This document shows, piece by piece, positions 50,857 to 59,719 of a DNA stretch of 64,000 nt. Made by a program: the position numbers and the translations under genes. The DNA comes from Prauserella aidingensis (GTDB taxonomy: Bacteria; Actinomycetota; Actinomycetes; Mycobacteriales; Pseudonocardiaceae), in the NCBI RefSeq assembly GCF_024171865.1, contig NZ_JAMTCN010000022.1, positions 1 to 64,000 on the forward strand, written 5' to 3'. Positions within the stretch are counted from its first letter, which is position 1. Every line of letters begins with the position of its first letter. The notes beneath the pieces are model-generated. The model saw only the letters and a list, made by a program, of their open reading frames with translations, was not told the DNA's origin and made no database searches.

Positions 50857-52716
50857 ATGCCCGACACGTCCCCGGTCCGCGACCGCGCCACCCGGCTGCT
50901 GCGCCAGGTCGATCCCGCGGACATGGTGCTGCTCGCCGCCGTGCTGGCGGACCTCGCCGTGCTGCTGCCCGCGTCGGTCGACGGCGCGGGCTCGCCCGGC
51001 CTCGATCTGCTGCCACTCCCGGGAATCCTGCTGCTGGTGGCCTGTGCGGTGACCGGCAAGTCCAGACCCGTGCTCGCGGGCTGGTCCGGCGCCTGCGTGC
51101 TCGGCGCGAACTCGGTGCTGATCGACTTCGTCGACGCCCCGACGTTCTCGACACTGCTGCCGGAGACGTCGTTCGCCGAATGCGTCGCCGGCATGCTGCT
51201 CGTCTACTACTGCGCGCGGTCGGCGCCCGCCCCGATGGCGATCGTGACGATCTCCGCGCTCGTGGCGGCCGAACTGGCGACCGCGGTGCTGCGCGATGCG
51301 AACGTGCACCTACTGCAGCTGGCCGGTATCGGACTGGTGCTGCTGGTCGTGTCCGTCGTTCCCGGCGCCAGTGCCCGCCAGGGGATCGGCGACGGCGCGC
51401 TGGGCACGCTGCTGCGACAGCGGTGGCTGCTCGTCGGCGTGCTCGCGGTGGCGCTGTTCTTGGACGCATCGATCATGCTCTCCGAGCTGTGGCCCGAGCT
51501 GGTGATGGCCGTGCCCGCGATCGTCGCCGCGGTGCTGGCGCTCCGCGCGCCGAACTCGCCCCTGCGATCCGCGTTCGGCTTGGCCGGTGTGGTCGTGGCA
51601 ACCACGGTGCTGGCGGTGGCGGTCGACACCGACCGGTACGTCTCGTTCGGCGGACTGCCCGTCGCGGCCACCGTTTCGGGCATGATCGTCACGGCGCTGC
51701 TGGTGCGCCTCGAATCGCCGTGCCGTGCCGTCACGGCCATCATCACGCTCGCCGTTGCGGTCGCCGCAGGGACGATCGCGCAGGTCGTGACGTTCATCGA
51801 ACCGGCCGTGTACGGGACAGGTCTACGGGCCGAGCTGCTGAACGGCATGAGCATGTTCGCGGTGCTGCTGCTCGGCATCAGCGTGGCGGTCGGCCTGTTC
51901 CTGCGAGCCCGCGACTCCGAACGCAAGACCACCGTCGAAGCCGCGGTCGCCGAGGCGCAGACCGCCGAGCGGATGGCGCTGGCCCGCGAACTGCACGACG
52001 TCGTGGCACACCACGTCACGGGCATCGTGGTGCAGGCGCAGGCGGTGCGGATCGTCGCCGAGCAGAATCCGCACGTCGTCGCCGATTCGCTGGGGCAGAT
52101 CGAGCACGCCGGCACCGAGGCGCTCGCGGCGATGCGACGTCTCGTGCGCAGCATGCGCGGGGAGACGGGCGAAACGGGCGAGTCCGCCACCGGGGAGCAG
52201 CCTGCGGCATCCGGGGAGCAAGCGACCACGAACCTCGATGCCGACCTGCGCAAACTCGCCACCTCGGCGGCACACGGCATGCCGGTGGAACTCGACGTCG
52301 AGGTGCCGCCGGAACTACCGCAGGAGGTGGCGCGCTCGGCACTGCGCATCGTGCAGGAGGCGCTCACCAACGTCAGCAAGCACGCCGCGGGTGCCTCGGC
52401 GGTCTGGGTGAGCGTGCACGGCGAAACCGGGGACGGCTTGCCCGGTGGCGATTCCGGTGGTGATTCCGGTGGTGATTCCGGTGGCGGCCCCGGCAGCGGA
52501 GCGCGCGACCTGCTGCACATCCGGGTGGCCGACGACGGCGCACCCGGCGACCCGGGACCGCTGGCTGCGGTCGGCGGCTACGGTCTGGTGGGCATGCGCG
52601 AGCGGGTAGAACTGCTCGGTGGCACGCTCAGCGCCGGCCGGATCGATGACGGGCACGGCAGCGGCTGGGTCGTCGAAGCGTCGCTGCCGTTGCGGGGAGA
52701 GGGAGAATCGCAGTGA
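50857..52716 (+). CDS. Membrane NarL-type sensor histidine kinase
   Basis: This 619-residue kinase has an unusually long N-terminal membrane domain of about ten hydrophobic helices (residues ~25-345). HisKA_3 follows, with H380 in LARELHDVVAHHVTGIV, then an ATPase domain (RIVQEALTNVSKHAAG; VADDGAPG; GYGLVGMRERVELLGG). A Gly-Asp-Ser-Gly repeat (GGDSGGDSGGDSGG) inside the ATPase domain comes from 12-bp DNA repeats near 52441. The start is ATG 50857. It lies divergent from a MacB-like transporter and overlaps its regulator by 4 bp. Confidence 0.92.
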   Translation: MPDTSPVRDRATRLLRQVDPADMVLLAAVLADLAVLLPASVDGAGSPGLDLLPLPGILLLVACAVTGKSRPVLAGWSGACVLGANSVLIDFVDAPTFSTLLPETSFAECVAGMLLVYYCARSAPAPMAIVTISALVAAELATAVLRDANVHLLQLAGIGLVLLVVSVVPGASARQGIGDGALGTLLRQRWLLVGVLAVALFLDASIMLSELWPELVMAVPAIVAAVLALRAPNSPLRSAFGLAGVVVATTVLAVAVDTDRYVSFGGLPVAATVSGMIVTALLVRLESPCRAVTAIITLAVAVAAGTIAQVVTFIEPAVYGTGLRAELLNGMSMFAVLLLGISVAVGLFLRARDSERKTTVEAAVAEAQTAERMALARELHDVVAHHVTGIVVQAQAVRIVAEQNPHVVADSLGQIEHAGTEALAAMRRLVRSMRGETGETGESATGEQPAASGEQATTNLDADLRKLATSAAHGMPVELDVEVPPELPQEVARSALRIVQEALTNVSKHAAGASAVWVSVHGETGDGLPGGDSGGDSGGDSGGGPGSGARDLLHIRVADDGAPGDPGPLAAVGGYGLVGMRERVELLGGTLSAGRIDDGHGSGWVVEASLPLRGEGESQ

Positions 52717-53372
52717 TCCGGGTACTGATCGCCGATGACCAGGACATGGTGCGCACCGGCTTCCGCATGATCGTGGACGCCTCCGAGGACATGGAGGTCG
52801 TGGCCGACGTGGCGGACGGGATCGACGCCGTGAGCAAGGCACGCGAGCTGCGCCCGGACGTGTGCCTGCTCGACATCCGCATGCCCGGCATGGACGGCCT
52901 CGAGGTCACGCGGCACCTGGCGGGCCCCGGCGTCGCCGACCCGCTGAAGGTCGTGGTCGTGACGACGTTCGACCTCGACGAGTACGTCCACAGCGCGCTC
53001 ACCGGAGGGGCGTCGGGATTCCTGCTCAAGGACGCCGGGCCCGCACTGCTGCTGGAGGCGATCCGCGCGGCCGCGCGCGGCGACGCCCTGGTGTCGCCGC
53101 AGATCACGGTGCGGCTGCTGCAGCACTTCGCCGACGCCCCTGCCGACGATGCGCCCACAGTGGAGGAGCCTGCGGAACCGCTGACGGCGCGGGAACTCGA
53201 CGTCGTCCGGGCTGCGGCCCGCGGGCACACGAACACGGAGATCGGGGAGGAGCTGTTCCTGTCGCTGTCGACGGTGAAGACGCACCTCGCCGCGGTGCAG
53301 AACAAGATCGGCGCCCGAAACCGGGTCGAGATCGCCGCATGGGCCTGGCGGAGCGGCATCGTCGCCGACTGA
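52713..53372 (+). CDS. NarL/FixJ family response regulator
   Basis: This 219-residue regulator has phospho-acceptor D54 (VCLLDIRMPG), switch residues in VVTTFDLDEY and FLLKDA, and a C-terminal LuxR helix-turn-helix (PLTARELDVVRAAARGHTNT, then EIGEELFLSLSTVKTHLAAV). It overlaps the kinase by 4 bp. The neighbouring MacB-type ABC transporter is the likely target, judging by gene arrangement. Confidence 0.95.
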   Translation: MIRVLIADDQDMVRTGFRMIVDASEDMEVVADVADGIDAVSKARELRPDVCLLDIRMPGMDGLEVTRHLAGPGVADPLKVVVVTTFDLDEYVHSALTGGASGFLLKDAGPALLLEAIRAAARGDALVSPQITVRLLQHFADAPADDAPTVEEPAEPLTARELDVVRAAARGHTNTEIGEELFLSLSTVKTHLAAVQNKIGARNRVEIAAWAWRSGIVAD

Positions 53373-53566
53373 GCTGCACCCGGCCACGCGATTGGTGACA
53401 GTGTGTCTGATCGAACGTGGCGTGGAGGGGTGGCGATGGCTCGACCTGGCCTCGCTGTCGATGTCGCTGATCAAACCGCATGCATGGCCGGGGCTCGCTC
53501 GGAGCGGCTGTATAGCTGAGGACACAAGACCCGGGTGACGGGCGAGTCGCTCGATAGAGTGGGCAC

Positions 53567-54877
53567 ATGATCCACCGCCTGACAGCGCCCGTGGTACTGC
53601 CCGCCGATCCGGAGTGTTCCGTCATCCGCGATGGCGCCGTCGACATCGACGAACACGGCCGCATCACGTACTGCGGACCGGCGAGCGAAGCCCCGGCGAC
53701 GGCCGCGACGACCACCGCCAAACAGGGAATCCTGCTACCTGGTCTGGTCAACACGCACGCGCACAGCCCGATGGTGCTGCTCCGCGGCATGGGCGGCGAC
53801 CTCCCGTTGCTGCGCTGGCTCCGCGAGGTCATCTGGCCCACCGAGGCGAAGCTCCAGCCCGCCGACGTGCACGCCGGCATGGTCCTGGGATCGGTCGAAA
53901 TGCTCCGCCGCGGCGTCACGACCAGCGCGGAAATGTACTTCCACGCCGAACAGCTGGCCGACGCAGTGCTCACCACGGGCGCACGCGGCGTCATCGGCGG
54001 TCCGATCATCGACCTGCCCGGCCTCGACTGGCGCGCGCTGCTGGCCGACGCAAGCAAGTGGATCGACGCCGACGGCCTGCGCTTCGGGCCGGGCGAGCGC
54101 ATCGAGCTGTCGTACGCGGGCCACTCGGCGTACATGCTGCCCCCGGAGGCGCTCGGCGCGATCGCCGACGAAGCCGCCGCGCGCGATGCCCTGGTGCAGA
54201 TTCACGTCGCCGAAGCCGCGGACGAGGACGCCGCGCAGCGCTCCGCACACGGTTCGGTGCCGAAGCTACTCGACGAGGTCGGCCTGCTGCGCGGCAGGAT
54301 CGTGGCTGCCCACGCGGTTCATCTGTCCGATGAGGACATCACACTGCTGGCCGACCGCGGCGCCGGTGTCGCCCACTGCCCCGGATCGAACGCCAAGCTG
54401 GCTTCCGGCATCGCCCGGCTGGCCGACCTTCGCGCCGCGAACATCCGCATCGGACTCGGCACCGACGGCCCTTCCAGCAACGACGACCTCGATCTGTGGG
54501 AAGAGGTGCAGCTGTCGGCGATGCTCGCACGCCTCGCCGAAGGCGACGCCACTGCGCTGACGGCGTCGGCGGCTCTGCTGCTGGCCACCCGCGGCGGTGC
54601 CGACGCCCTCGGCCGCGACGACATCGGCGCACTCGAACCCGGCCGCTGGGCGGACGTCGTGCACGTCGACGTCGACGATCCGGCGTTCGCCACGGGCCTC
54701 GACGTGCCCGACGACCAGCTCCTCGGCAACCTCGTGTGGGCCGCGGGGTCCCGCCGGGTGCGGGACGTGTGGGTCGCGGGCGAACAGGTCGTCGCCGACG
54801 GCGAGTCGTCCCGTGTGGACCGTGGCCGGGCGCAGGCCGACGTCGCCGCCGCGGCACAGCGTCTCCGAACCACCTGA
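53567..54877 (+). CDS. Amidohydrolase (MtaD/SAH deaminase-type)
   Basis: This 436-residue metal-dependent hydrolase has the HxH motif in LVNTHAHSPMVLLRGMGGDL (~57-76), HVAEAADED for the third His, VAAHAVHLSDEDI for the fourth and GLGTDGPSSNDDLDLWEEVQ for the catalytic Asp. This resembles 5'-methylthioadenosine/S-adenosylhomocysteine deaminases of the ATZ/TRZ family. The ATG at 53567 lies ~9 bp after a gatagagtg -10-like box, suggesting a leaderless transcript. It is monocistronic. Confidence 0.88.
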   Translation: MIHRLTAPVVLPADPECSVIRDGAVDIDEHGRITYCGPASEAPATAATTTAKQGILLPGLVNTHAHSPMVLLRGMGGDLPLLRWLREVIWPTEAKLQPADVHAGMVLGSVEMLRRGVTTSAEMYFHAEQLADAVLTTGARGVIGGPIIDLPGLDWRALLADASKWIDADGLRFGPGERIELSYAGHSAYMLPPEALGAIADEAAARDALVQIHVAEAADEDAAQRSAHGSVPKLLDEVGLLRGRIVAAHAVHLSDEDITLLADRGAGVAHCPGSNAKLASGIARLADLRAANIRIGLGTDGPSSNDDLDLWEEVQLSAMLARLAEGDATALTASAALLLATRGGADALGRDDIGALEPGRWADVVHVDVDDPAFATGLDVPDDQLLGNLVWAAGSRRVRDVWVAGEQVVADGESSRVDRGRAQADVAAAAQRLRTT

Positions 54878-54895
54878 GTCTCCGAACCACCTGAG
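54862..54895. repeat. 17-bp perfect tandem duplication over the amidohydrolase stop
   Basis: tctccgaaccacctgag occurs at 54862-54878 and 54879-54895. The stop (TGA) lies in the first copy, so the duplication adds no residues. Confidence 0.9.
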
Positions 54896-55049
54896 GCGGC
54901 GGCGCCACCTGAGCCTCCGCGTCTCCAGAGGTGCCGGCGCCACCTGCGGGTTCGCACCACCAGCGGCTCCGCACCGACTGAGCGTTCGCCCGGACAGCGT
55001 TCTCCCCGTTACCGGAAAGCCGCGTGCGCCCGCTGATTCATCGGGCCGG

Positions 55050-55751
55050 TCACGGAACCGCGCGACGGCTGGTCGCGTAGGTCGCCGCCGCCAGCACCGC
55101 GGCGATCACCGCCGGATAGACGGCGAACAACACCAGCGTCGACGTCTCCGCGAAGAAGTCGAAGACCGGCTGCCACCAGTCCTGCCAGCCGATCAGCGCC
55201 AGTAGCCCGACGAGCAACGCCCCGAGCGACAGCATCAGCACCCACACGCCCGGCTGTCCCCAGCGTTGGTAGACGATGCCCGTCCACAGTCCCGCGAAGG
55301 ACAACAGCAGGAACGGCCCCGTGTAGACGAGGATCTGCGTCACGACGTTGCTCTGCTGCAGGAACGCCAGGTCGAACATCGCGAGGTCGAGGCCCCAGCC
55401 CCCGGTGGCGCCCTCGATCAGCGACATCACCCAGATGATCACCCCGTACAACAGGGCCTGCCCGACGACGACGAGTCCCGCCGAGGCCACGAAATCCCGT
55501 CGCGTGATGCTGAGGCCGAGCGCGAACGGGAACATCTGCGTCATCGTCTGGACGTGCGTCACCAGCGTGACGATGTAGACCGAGATCAGCGCGCCCGTCA
55601 TGGGGGCATCGCCCGGTGACTCGGGGGCCTGGATCGCCATGAAGATGACGATGTTCGCCGCCAGTACGCAGGCGAGCACCAGCAACGGCAGGCCGAGCAC
55701 CATGCGCGCGTTCACCAGTTGGATCCGCGCGACTTTCACGAGCTGTGTCAT
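55050..55751 (-). CDS. ABC-2-like permease
   Basis: This 233-residue membrane protein has six helices: RMVLGLPLLVLACVLAANIV, GALISVYIVTLVTHVQTMTQ, VASAGLVVVGQALLYGVIIW, VTQILVYTGPFLLLSFAGLW, WVLMLSLGALLVGLLALIGW and LFAVYPAVIAAVLAAATYAT. No specific family signature is seen, but it follows an ABC ATPase gene with a 4-bp overlap. It would form an exporter regulated by the GntR protein upstream. Confidence 0.82.
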   Translation of the reverse strand: MTQLVKVARIQLVNARMVLGLPLLVLACVLAANIVIFMAIQAPESPGDAPMTGALISVYIVTLVTHVQTMTQMFPFALGLSITRRDFVASAGLVVVGQALLYGVIIWVMSLIEGATGGWGLDLAMFDLAFLQQSNVVTQILVYTGPFLLLSFAGLWTGIVYQRWGQPGVWVLMLSLGALLVGLLALIGWQDWWQPVFDFFAETSTLVLFAVYPAVIAAVLAAATYATSRRAVP

Positions 55752-56668
55752 GACCGGTCCCCCTTGCCAGTGCCGTTGCTGTTACCGGGGCCGTTGCCCG
55801 CGCCCGCGAGCTCGGCGTCGTGGAACTGTGTGGTCCGGACGACGAGCTGCTGCAGCGACACCGGTTCGACCTGCAGGCTCGCCGTCTCGCGTTCGCTGGG
55901 AACGCCTGCGAGCAGCACGCGGGTGAAACCGCCGAGGTCCTCGCGGTGCAGCACGTCGTGTCCGTCGGAGAACTGTTCGACCGCCTTCGTCGGACCGCTG
56001 ACGGTCACCGCCTGGCTGCGCAGGTTCTCGGACGAGTCGTCCATGACGATCCGGCCGCGGTCGATCACCGTGACGTGCTCGATGATGTCGGCGACCTCGT
56101 CGATCAGGTGTGTCGAGAGCACGATCGTGCGCGGGTGTTCGGCGTAGTCGGCGATCAGGTGGTCGTAGAACGCCTGGCGTGCCACGGCGTCCAGTCCCAG
56201 GTACGGCTCGTCGAACAACGTCAGCGGCGCACGCGCCGCGAGGCCGATGATCACGCCCACCGACGAGAGCTGCCCGCGCGACAGTTTCCTCACCCGCTGC
56301 TTGAGCGGCAGTCGGAACTCGTCGACCAGCCGGTCGGCGAAGTCCTGGTCCCAGTTCGGGAACACCATCGCCGCCGCCTCGAGCGCGTGCCGGGCGATGA
56401 AGATGTCCGGGTAACGCTGCGATTCCTTGATGAAGCACACCCGTTGCAGCACGTCGGCGTTCTCGTACGGGTTCTCCCCGAACACGCGGATCCGGCCCGA
56501 CGTCGGGACCTCCTGTCCCGTGAGCATCCGCATCGCCGTGCTCTTGCCAGCCCCGTTGCGGCCGAGCAGGCCGTGGATGCGGTTCTCGTGCAGGTCGAAG
56601 GAGACGTCGTCGACAGCCCTGGTCTCGCCGTAGCGTTTCGTCACCCCCTGCAGACTTACCACGCTCAT
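55748..56668 (-). CDS. ABC transporter ATP-binding protein
   Basis: This 306-residue ATPase has Walker A LLGRNGAGKSTAMRML (~33-48), signature KLSRGQLSSVGVIIGL, Walker B LTLFDEPYLGLDAVAR and H-loop STHLIDEV. The signature LSRGQ deviates from LSGGQ. This pattern recalls YtrB/BcrA-like exporters in GntR-led operons. The C-terminus is a short Gly/Asn-rich tail. The ATG at 56668 overlaps the GntR stop by 4 bp; the permease follows with another 4-bp overlap. Confidence 0.9.
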   Translation of the reverse strand: MSVVSLQGVTKRYGETRAVDDVSFDLHENRIHGLLGRNGAGKSTAMRMLTGQEVPTSGRIRVFGENPYENADVLQRVCFIKESQRYPDIFIARHALEAAAMVFPNWDQDFADRLVDEFRLPLKQRVRKLSRGQLSSVGVIIGLAARAPLTLFDEPYLGLDAVARQAFYDHLIADYAEHPRTIVLSTHLIDEVADIIEHVTVIDRGRIVMDDSSENLRSQAVTVSGPTKAVEQFSDGHDVLHREDLGGFTRVLLAGVPSERETASLQVEPVSLQQLVVRTTQFHDAELAGAGNGPGNSNGTGKGDRS

Positions 56669-57024
56669 TGTTCGTCCCTCCAGGCGTCGATCATCTTCTT
56701 CACGTCCTCGGCGTCCATTTCGAGTCGTTTCGCCTCGGCGAGCAGCGGAGCGATGTACGACCGGCCGAACGCCTCCTGCCTGCGCTCGACGAGCTTTTCC
56801 CTTGCTCCCGCCTGCACGAACATTCCGACTCCCCGTTTCTTGTAGAGCAGGCCGTCGGCCACGAGCTGATTGATGCCGTTCGCCGCGGTGGCCGGGTTGA
56901 TCCGGTGGAACGTGGCGAGCTCGTTCGTGGACGGCGCCCTGCTCTCCTCCGGCAGGGACCCATCGATGATCGAGTCCTCGATCTGTTCCGCGATCTGCTG
57001 GAACAACGGCCGCGGGTCGTCCAT
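56665..57024 (-). CDS. GntR family regulator (YtrA-like)
   Basis: This 119-residue protein has the GntR winged helix (PLFQQIAEQIEDSIIDGSLP, then APSTNELATFHRINPATAAN and LLYKKRGVGMFVQAGARE) but almost no effector domain, as in the YtrA subfamily. It is the first gene of an operon with an ABC ATPase and permease, which it probably represses. I chose ATG 57024; a GTG at 57027 would also follow the GGGGGAGG site. Confidence 0.9.
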   Translation of the reverse strand: MDDPRPLFQQIAEQIEDSIIDGSLPEESRAPSTNELATFHRINPATAANGINQLVADGLLYKKRGVGMFVQAGAREKLVERRQEAFGRSYIAPLLAEAKRLEMDAEDVKKMIDAWRDEQ

Positions 57025-57121
57025 CACGATCGCCTCCCCCTGAACCACACCGGTTCATTAGTCATGTAGGTAACCATGTCACCAGGGCGCTGGGGTGTCA
57101 ACTCACCGCGACGCGGAAGAC

Positions 57122-57174
57122 GCCCCCAGGGGCACCCTGGTCGCATTGAGCGCAACCACAGTGCCCTTGGGGCT
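57122..57174. repeat. Dispersed palindromic repeat, copy 4
   Basis: gcccccaggggcaccctggt pairs imperfectly with accacagtgcccttggggc around a tcgcattgagcgca loop. Unlike the other copies it lies between divergent genes (GntR and the YwaF-type gene). Confidence 0.85.
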
Positions 57175-57220
57175 ACGGAAGGGGCGGCCACACACGGCGG
57201 GCACAGTTAGGGTCCGCAAC

Positions 57221-57931
57221 GTGATAGCGGTCACGACTGCGGGAGAGTTCTCCCCGTACGGGTTGTCGCACTGGCTGGCCGTGGGAGTCTTCGCGGTCGG
57301 CGCGCCGCTGGTCGTCCACCTGGGCCGAACGCAGCGGACAACGGCCCGGGCGCAACTCTTCAGCCGGGTATTCGCGGCGACGATCGTGGTCGTCAGCGGG
57401 GCGGACCTGGTGTACGAGGCGGTCCCTCCGACTCTCGAACGCTCGGTGCCGTTGCACCTCTCCGACCTCGTGCCGCTGGTCGCCGCCTACGCGTTGTACT
57501 TCCGGCGCGCGTGGGCGCACGCCCTCGCGTACTACTGGGGGCTGGTGCTGAGTACCCAGGCGCTGATCTCACCCGCGCTGACCGGCCCGGACTTCCCGCA
57601 CGCCAACTACCTGCTGTTCTGGGGGAGCCACCTACTGGCCATGCTGGCCGCGATCTACCTCACCTGGGGCCTGGGGATGCGCGTCGACTGGCGCGGCTAC
57701 CGCCTCGCGGTGGCCGTCACGCTGGCGTGGGCGGCCGTGACGATGACCTTCAACGGCGTTGCCGGCACCAACTACGGCTTCCTCAACGGCACGTCGGACA
57801 CGGTCTCGATACTGGACGTGCTCGGCCCGTGGCCCTGGTACCTCCTGCCCGTCGCCGCGCTGTTGCTCGCGGTGTGGGCACTGATGACCTGGCCGTGGGT
57901 ACGGCTCCGCGATCGCGACCGCGCACCGTGA
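57221..57931 (+). CDS. TIGR02206/YwaF-type integral membrane protein
   Basis: This 236-residue protein has about seven hydrophobic helices (HWLAVGVFAVGAPLVVHLGR, FAATIVVVSGADLVYEAVPP, LSDLVPLVAAYALYFRRAWA, LFWGSHLLAMLAAIYLTWGL, RLAVAVTLAWAAVTMTFNGV, GPWPWYLLPVAALLLAVWAL). It matches the TIGR02206 family by its H-L-S-D-L-V-P segment and NYGFLNGTSDTVSILD. The function is unknown. The GTG at 57221 lies just after a possible -10 element. Confidence 0.85.
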   Translation: MIAVTTAGEFSPYGLSHWLAVGVFAVGAPLVVHLGRTQRTTARAQLFSRVFAATIVVVSGADLVYEAVPPTLERSVPLHLSDLVPLVAAYALYFRRAWAHALAYYWGLVLSTQALISPALTGPDFPHANYLLFWGSHLLAMLAAIYLTWGLGMRVDWRGYRLAVAVTLAWAAVTMTFNGVAGTNYGFLNGTSDTVSILDVLGPWPWYLLPVAALLLAVWALMTWPWVRLRDRDRAP

Positions 57932-58018
57932 GGCGCCGCCGGACCACGCCGCCGGACCGGGCCGCCGGCCGCGGAACAACCCGGCCGTGGCACCGATGCC
58001 CACCGGCCCTGGCCAGGA

Positions 58019-58711
58019 CTACCGGTGGGGCCGGGGGCGGACGGTGATGTCGGTCAGGTGGGCGTCCGGGCCCGCCAGAACGGCCGCGGACACCGCACCG
58101 GCGACCGACTCCGGGCGCAGGTACTTCTCCGGCCGGTACTCGCCGCCCTCGGCCGCGACGACGGCCTGCTGCATCTCGGTGTCGGTCCGGCCGGGGTACA
58201 CCGACGTCACCCGCAGGCCGCGCGGCTCCTCCTCGGCACGCAGCGCGTCCGCGAACGCGCGGGCGCCGAACTTGCTCGCCGCGTACGGCCCCCAGCCCTC
58301 ACGGGCGGCGAGCCCCTGCCCGGAGTTGATCACGACGACGTGGCCGTGGGCGCTGCGCAGGGCGGGCAGCAGCAACCGCGTCAGCTGGCCCACAGCGACG
58401 ACGTTGACCTCGAAGTCGGCGCGCCACGCCTCGGCGGGCGAATCCGCCACATCACCGAGCCGGGCGACACCCGCGGAATGGACGAGCACGTCGAGGTGGT
58501 CGATCCGCGCGGCGGCGTCGGCGACGGCCGCCTCGTCGGACAGGTCGACGGGCCAGGGCCGGGCGTCGGGCAGTTCGGCCGCGAGTGCGGACAGCGCTGC
58601 GGAATCCCTGCCGCCGAGCAGCACGCGGTGGGTGCCGGCGAGACCACGGGAGACGGCAGCGCCGATGCCGCGGGAGGATCCGGTGACGAGTGCGAGTGGG
58701 CGATCGGTCAT
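58019..58711 (-). CDS. SDR-family oxidoreductase
   Basis: This 230-residue classical SDR has the Rossmann start LALVTGSSRGIGAAVSRGLA (~6-25), LVHSAGVARLG in place of NAG, and the catalytic YAASKFGARAFADALRAEE. The substrate is unknown. The start is ATG at 58711; the hydrolase gene at 58782 is divergent, with 70 bp between them holding both promoters. Confidence 0.9.
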   Translation of the reverse strand: MTDRPLALVTGSSRGIGAAVSRGLAGTHRVLLGGRDSAALSALAAELPDARPWPVDLSDEAAVADAAARIDHLDVLVHSAGVARLGDVADSPAEAWRADFEVNVVAVGQLTRLLLPALRSAHGHVVVINSGQGLAAREGWGPYAASKFGARAFADALRAEEEPRGLRVTSVYPGRTDTEMQQAVVAAEGGEYRPEKYLRPESVAGAVSAAVLAGPDAHLTDITVRPRPHR

Positions 58712-58781
58712 GACGGCCACGGTAGTGCGCATGTGCCACGCTGGTGCCACGAGATCAACGACGATCGAGGAGGAACACGGC

Positions 58782-59525
58782 ATGCGGAAGGTCGGCAGCG
58801 GCGAGCACATCGTCATCGCACTGCACGGATGGTTCGGCTCGAGCCGGGCGTGGACGGCGTTCGAACCCCACCTCGATCGCGAACGGTTCACCTACGTCTT
58901 CCACGACTACCGCGGCTACGGCGATCGTCGAGACGAGTCCGGCGACCACAGCATCGCGGAGGCGGCCGCCGATGTGCTGGCACTGGCCGACGAGCTCGGC
59001 GCGGAACGGTTCTCGCTGATCGGGCACTCGATGGGCGGCAGCGTGATGCAGTACGTCTGTGCCGAGGCGCCCGAACGCGTCCGCGCGATGGTCGGCATCT
59101 CACCCGTTCCCGCGAGCGGCGTGCCGCTCGACGAGCAGAGCAGGCAACTGTTCGCGGGCGCCGCGGACTCGGCCGACAACCGGCGGTCGATCGTCGACTT
59201 CACCACCGGCAGCCGTCTCACCGGCACGTGGCTCGACGCGATCGTGCGGCACTCGCTCGAGGCCGACCGCGACGCCGTCGCCGCCTACTTCGAAGCGTGG
59301 AGCGGCACCGATTTCCACGAGCGCATCATGGGAAGCGACGTTCCGATCAAGGTGATCGCCGGTGAACACGACCCGGCGCTCGGCCCGGACACGATGAAGG
59401 CGACGTTCGCCGAGTGGTACCCGAAGGCCGAGCTCGAAGAACTGGCCAACGCGGGTCACTACGGCATCGACGAGACGCCGGTCGCCCTGGCCACGTCCGT
59501 GGAACGGTTCCTCGCCGAGGCGTGA
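58782..59525 (+). CDS. Alpha/beta hydrolase
   Basis: This 247-residue enzyme has oxyanion region VIALHGWFGSSRAW, nucleophile elbow FSLIGHSMGGSVMQYV (Ser ~87), acid in VIAGEHDPALGPDTM and His in LANAGHYGIDETPV. It resembles small esterase or haloperoxidase-type hydrolases; the substrate is unknown. The ATG at 58782 follows GAGGAGGAACACGG. Divergent from the SDR gene; they could form a functional pair. Confidence 0.92.
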   Translation: MRKVGSGEHIVIALHGWFGSSRAWTAFEPHLDRERFTYVFHDYRGYGDRRDESGDHSIAEAAADVLALADELGAERFSLIGHSMGGSVMQYVCAEAPERVRAMVGISPVPASGVPLDEQSRQLFAGAADSADNRRSIVDFTTGSRLTGTWLDAIVRHSLEADRDAVAAYFEAWSGTDFHERIMGSDVPIKVIAGEHDPALGPDTMKATFAEWYPKAELEELANAGHYGIDETPVALATSVERFLAEA

Positions 59526-59544
59526 CGCCGCGTAGGCAGCGACG

Positions 59545-59694
59545 TGCCCCCAAGGGCACCCTGGTTGCGCCCACCCGTCGGCCACCACCCACACGTTCGT
59601 ATCGAACGCGCCGAGTAGTCGCATGCCCAGTTGGCCGTTGCGACCGCCTCGGATGGGCGGAGGTGGGAGACGGGCGGGCGTGCCCTTGGGGGCA
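59545..59694. repeat. Dispersed palindromic repeat, copy 5, with a long interior
   Basis: The outer arms, tgcccccaagggcac and gtgcccttgggggca, match the other copies but are separated by about 120 bp instead of 13-15. The interior has further partial symmetry (cccacccgtc / gacgggcggg). It lies between convergent hydrolase and PhoX genes. Confidence 0.75.
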
Positions 59695-59719
59695 GAACCG
59701 CGTTACCTGATCGAGAGGG

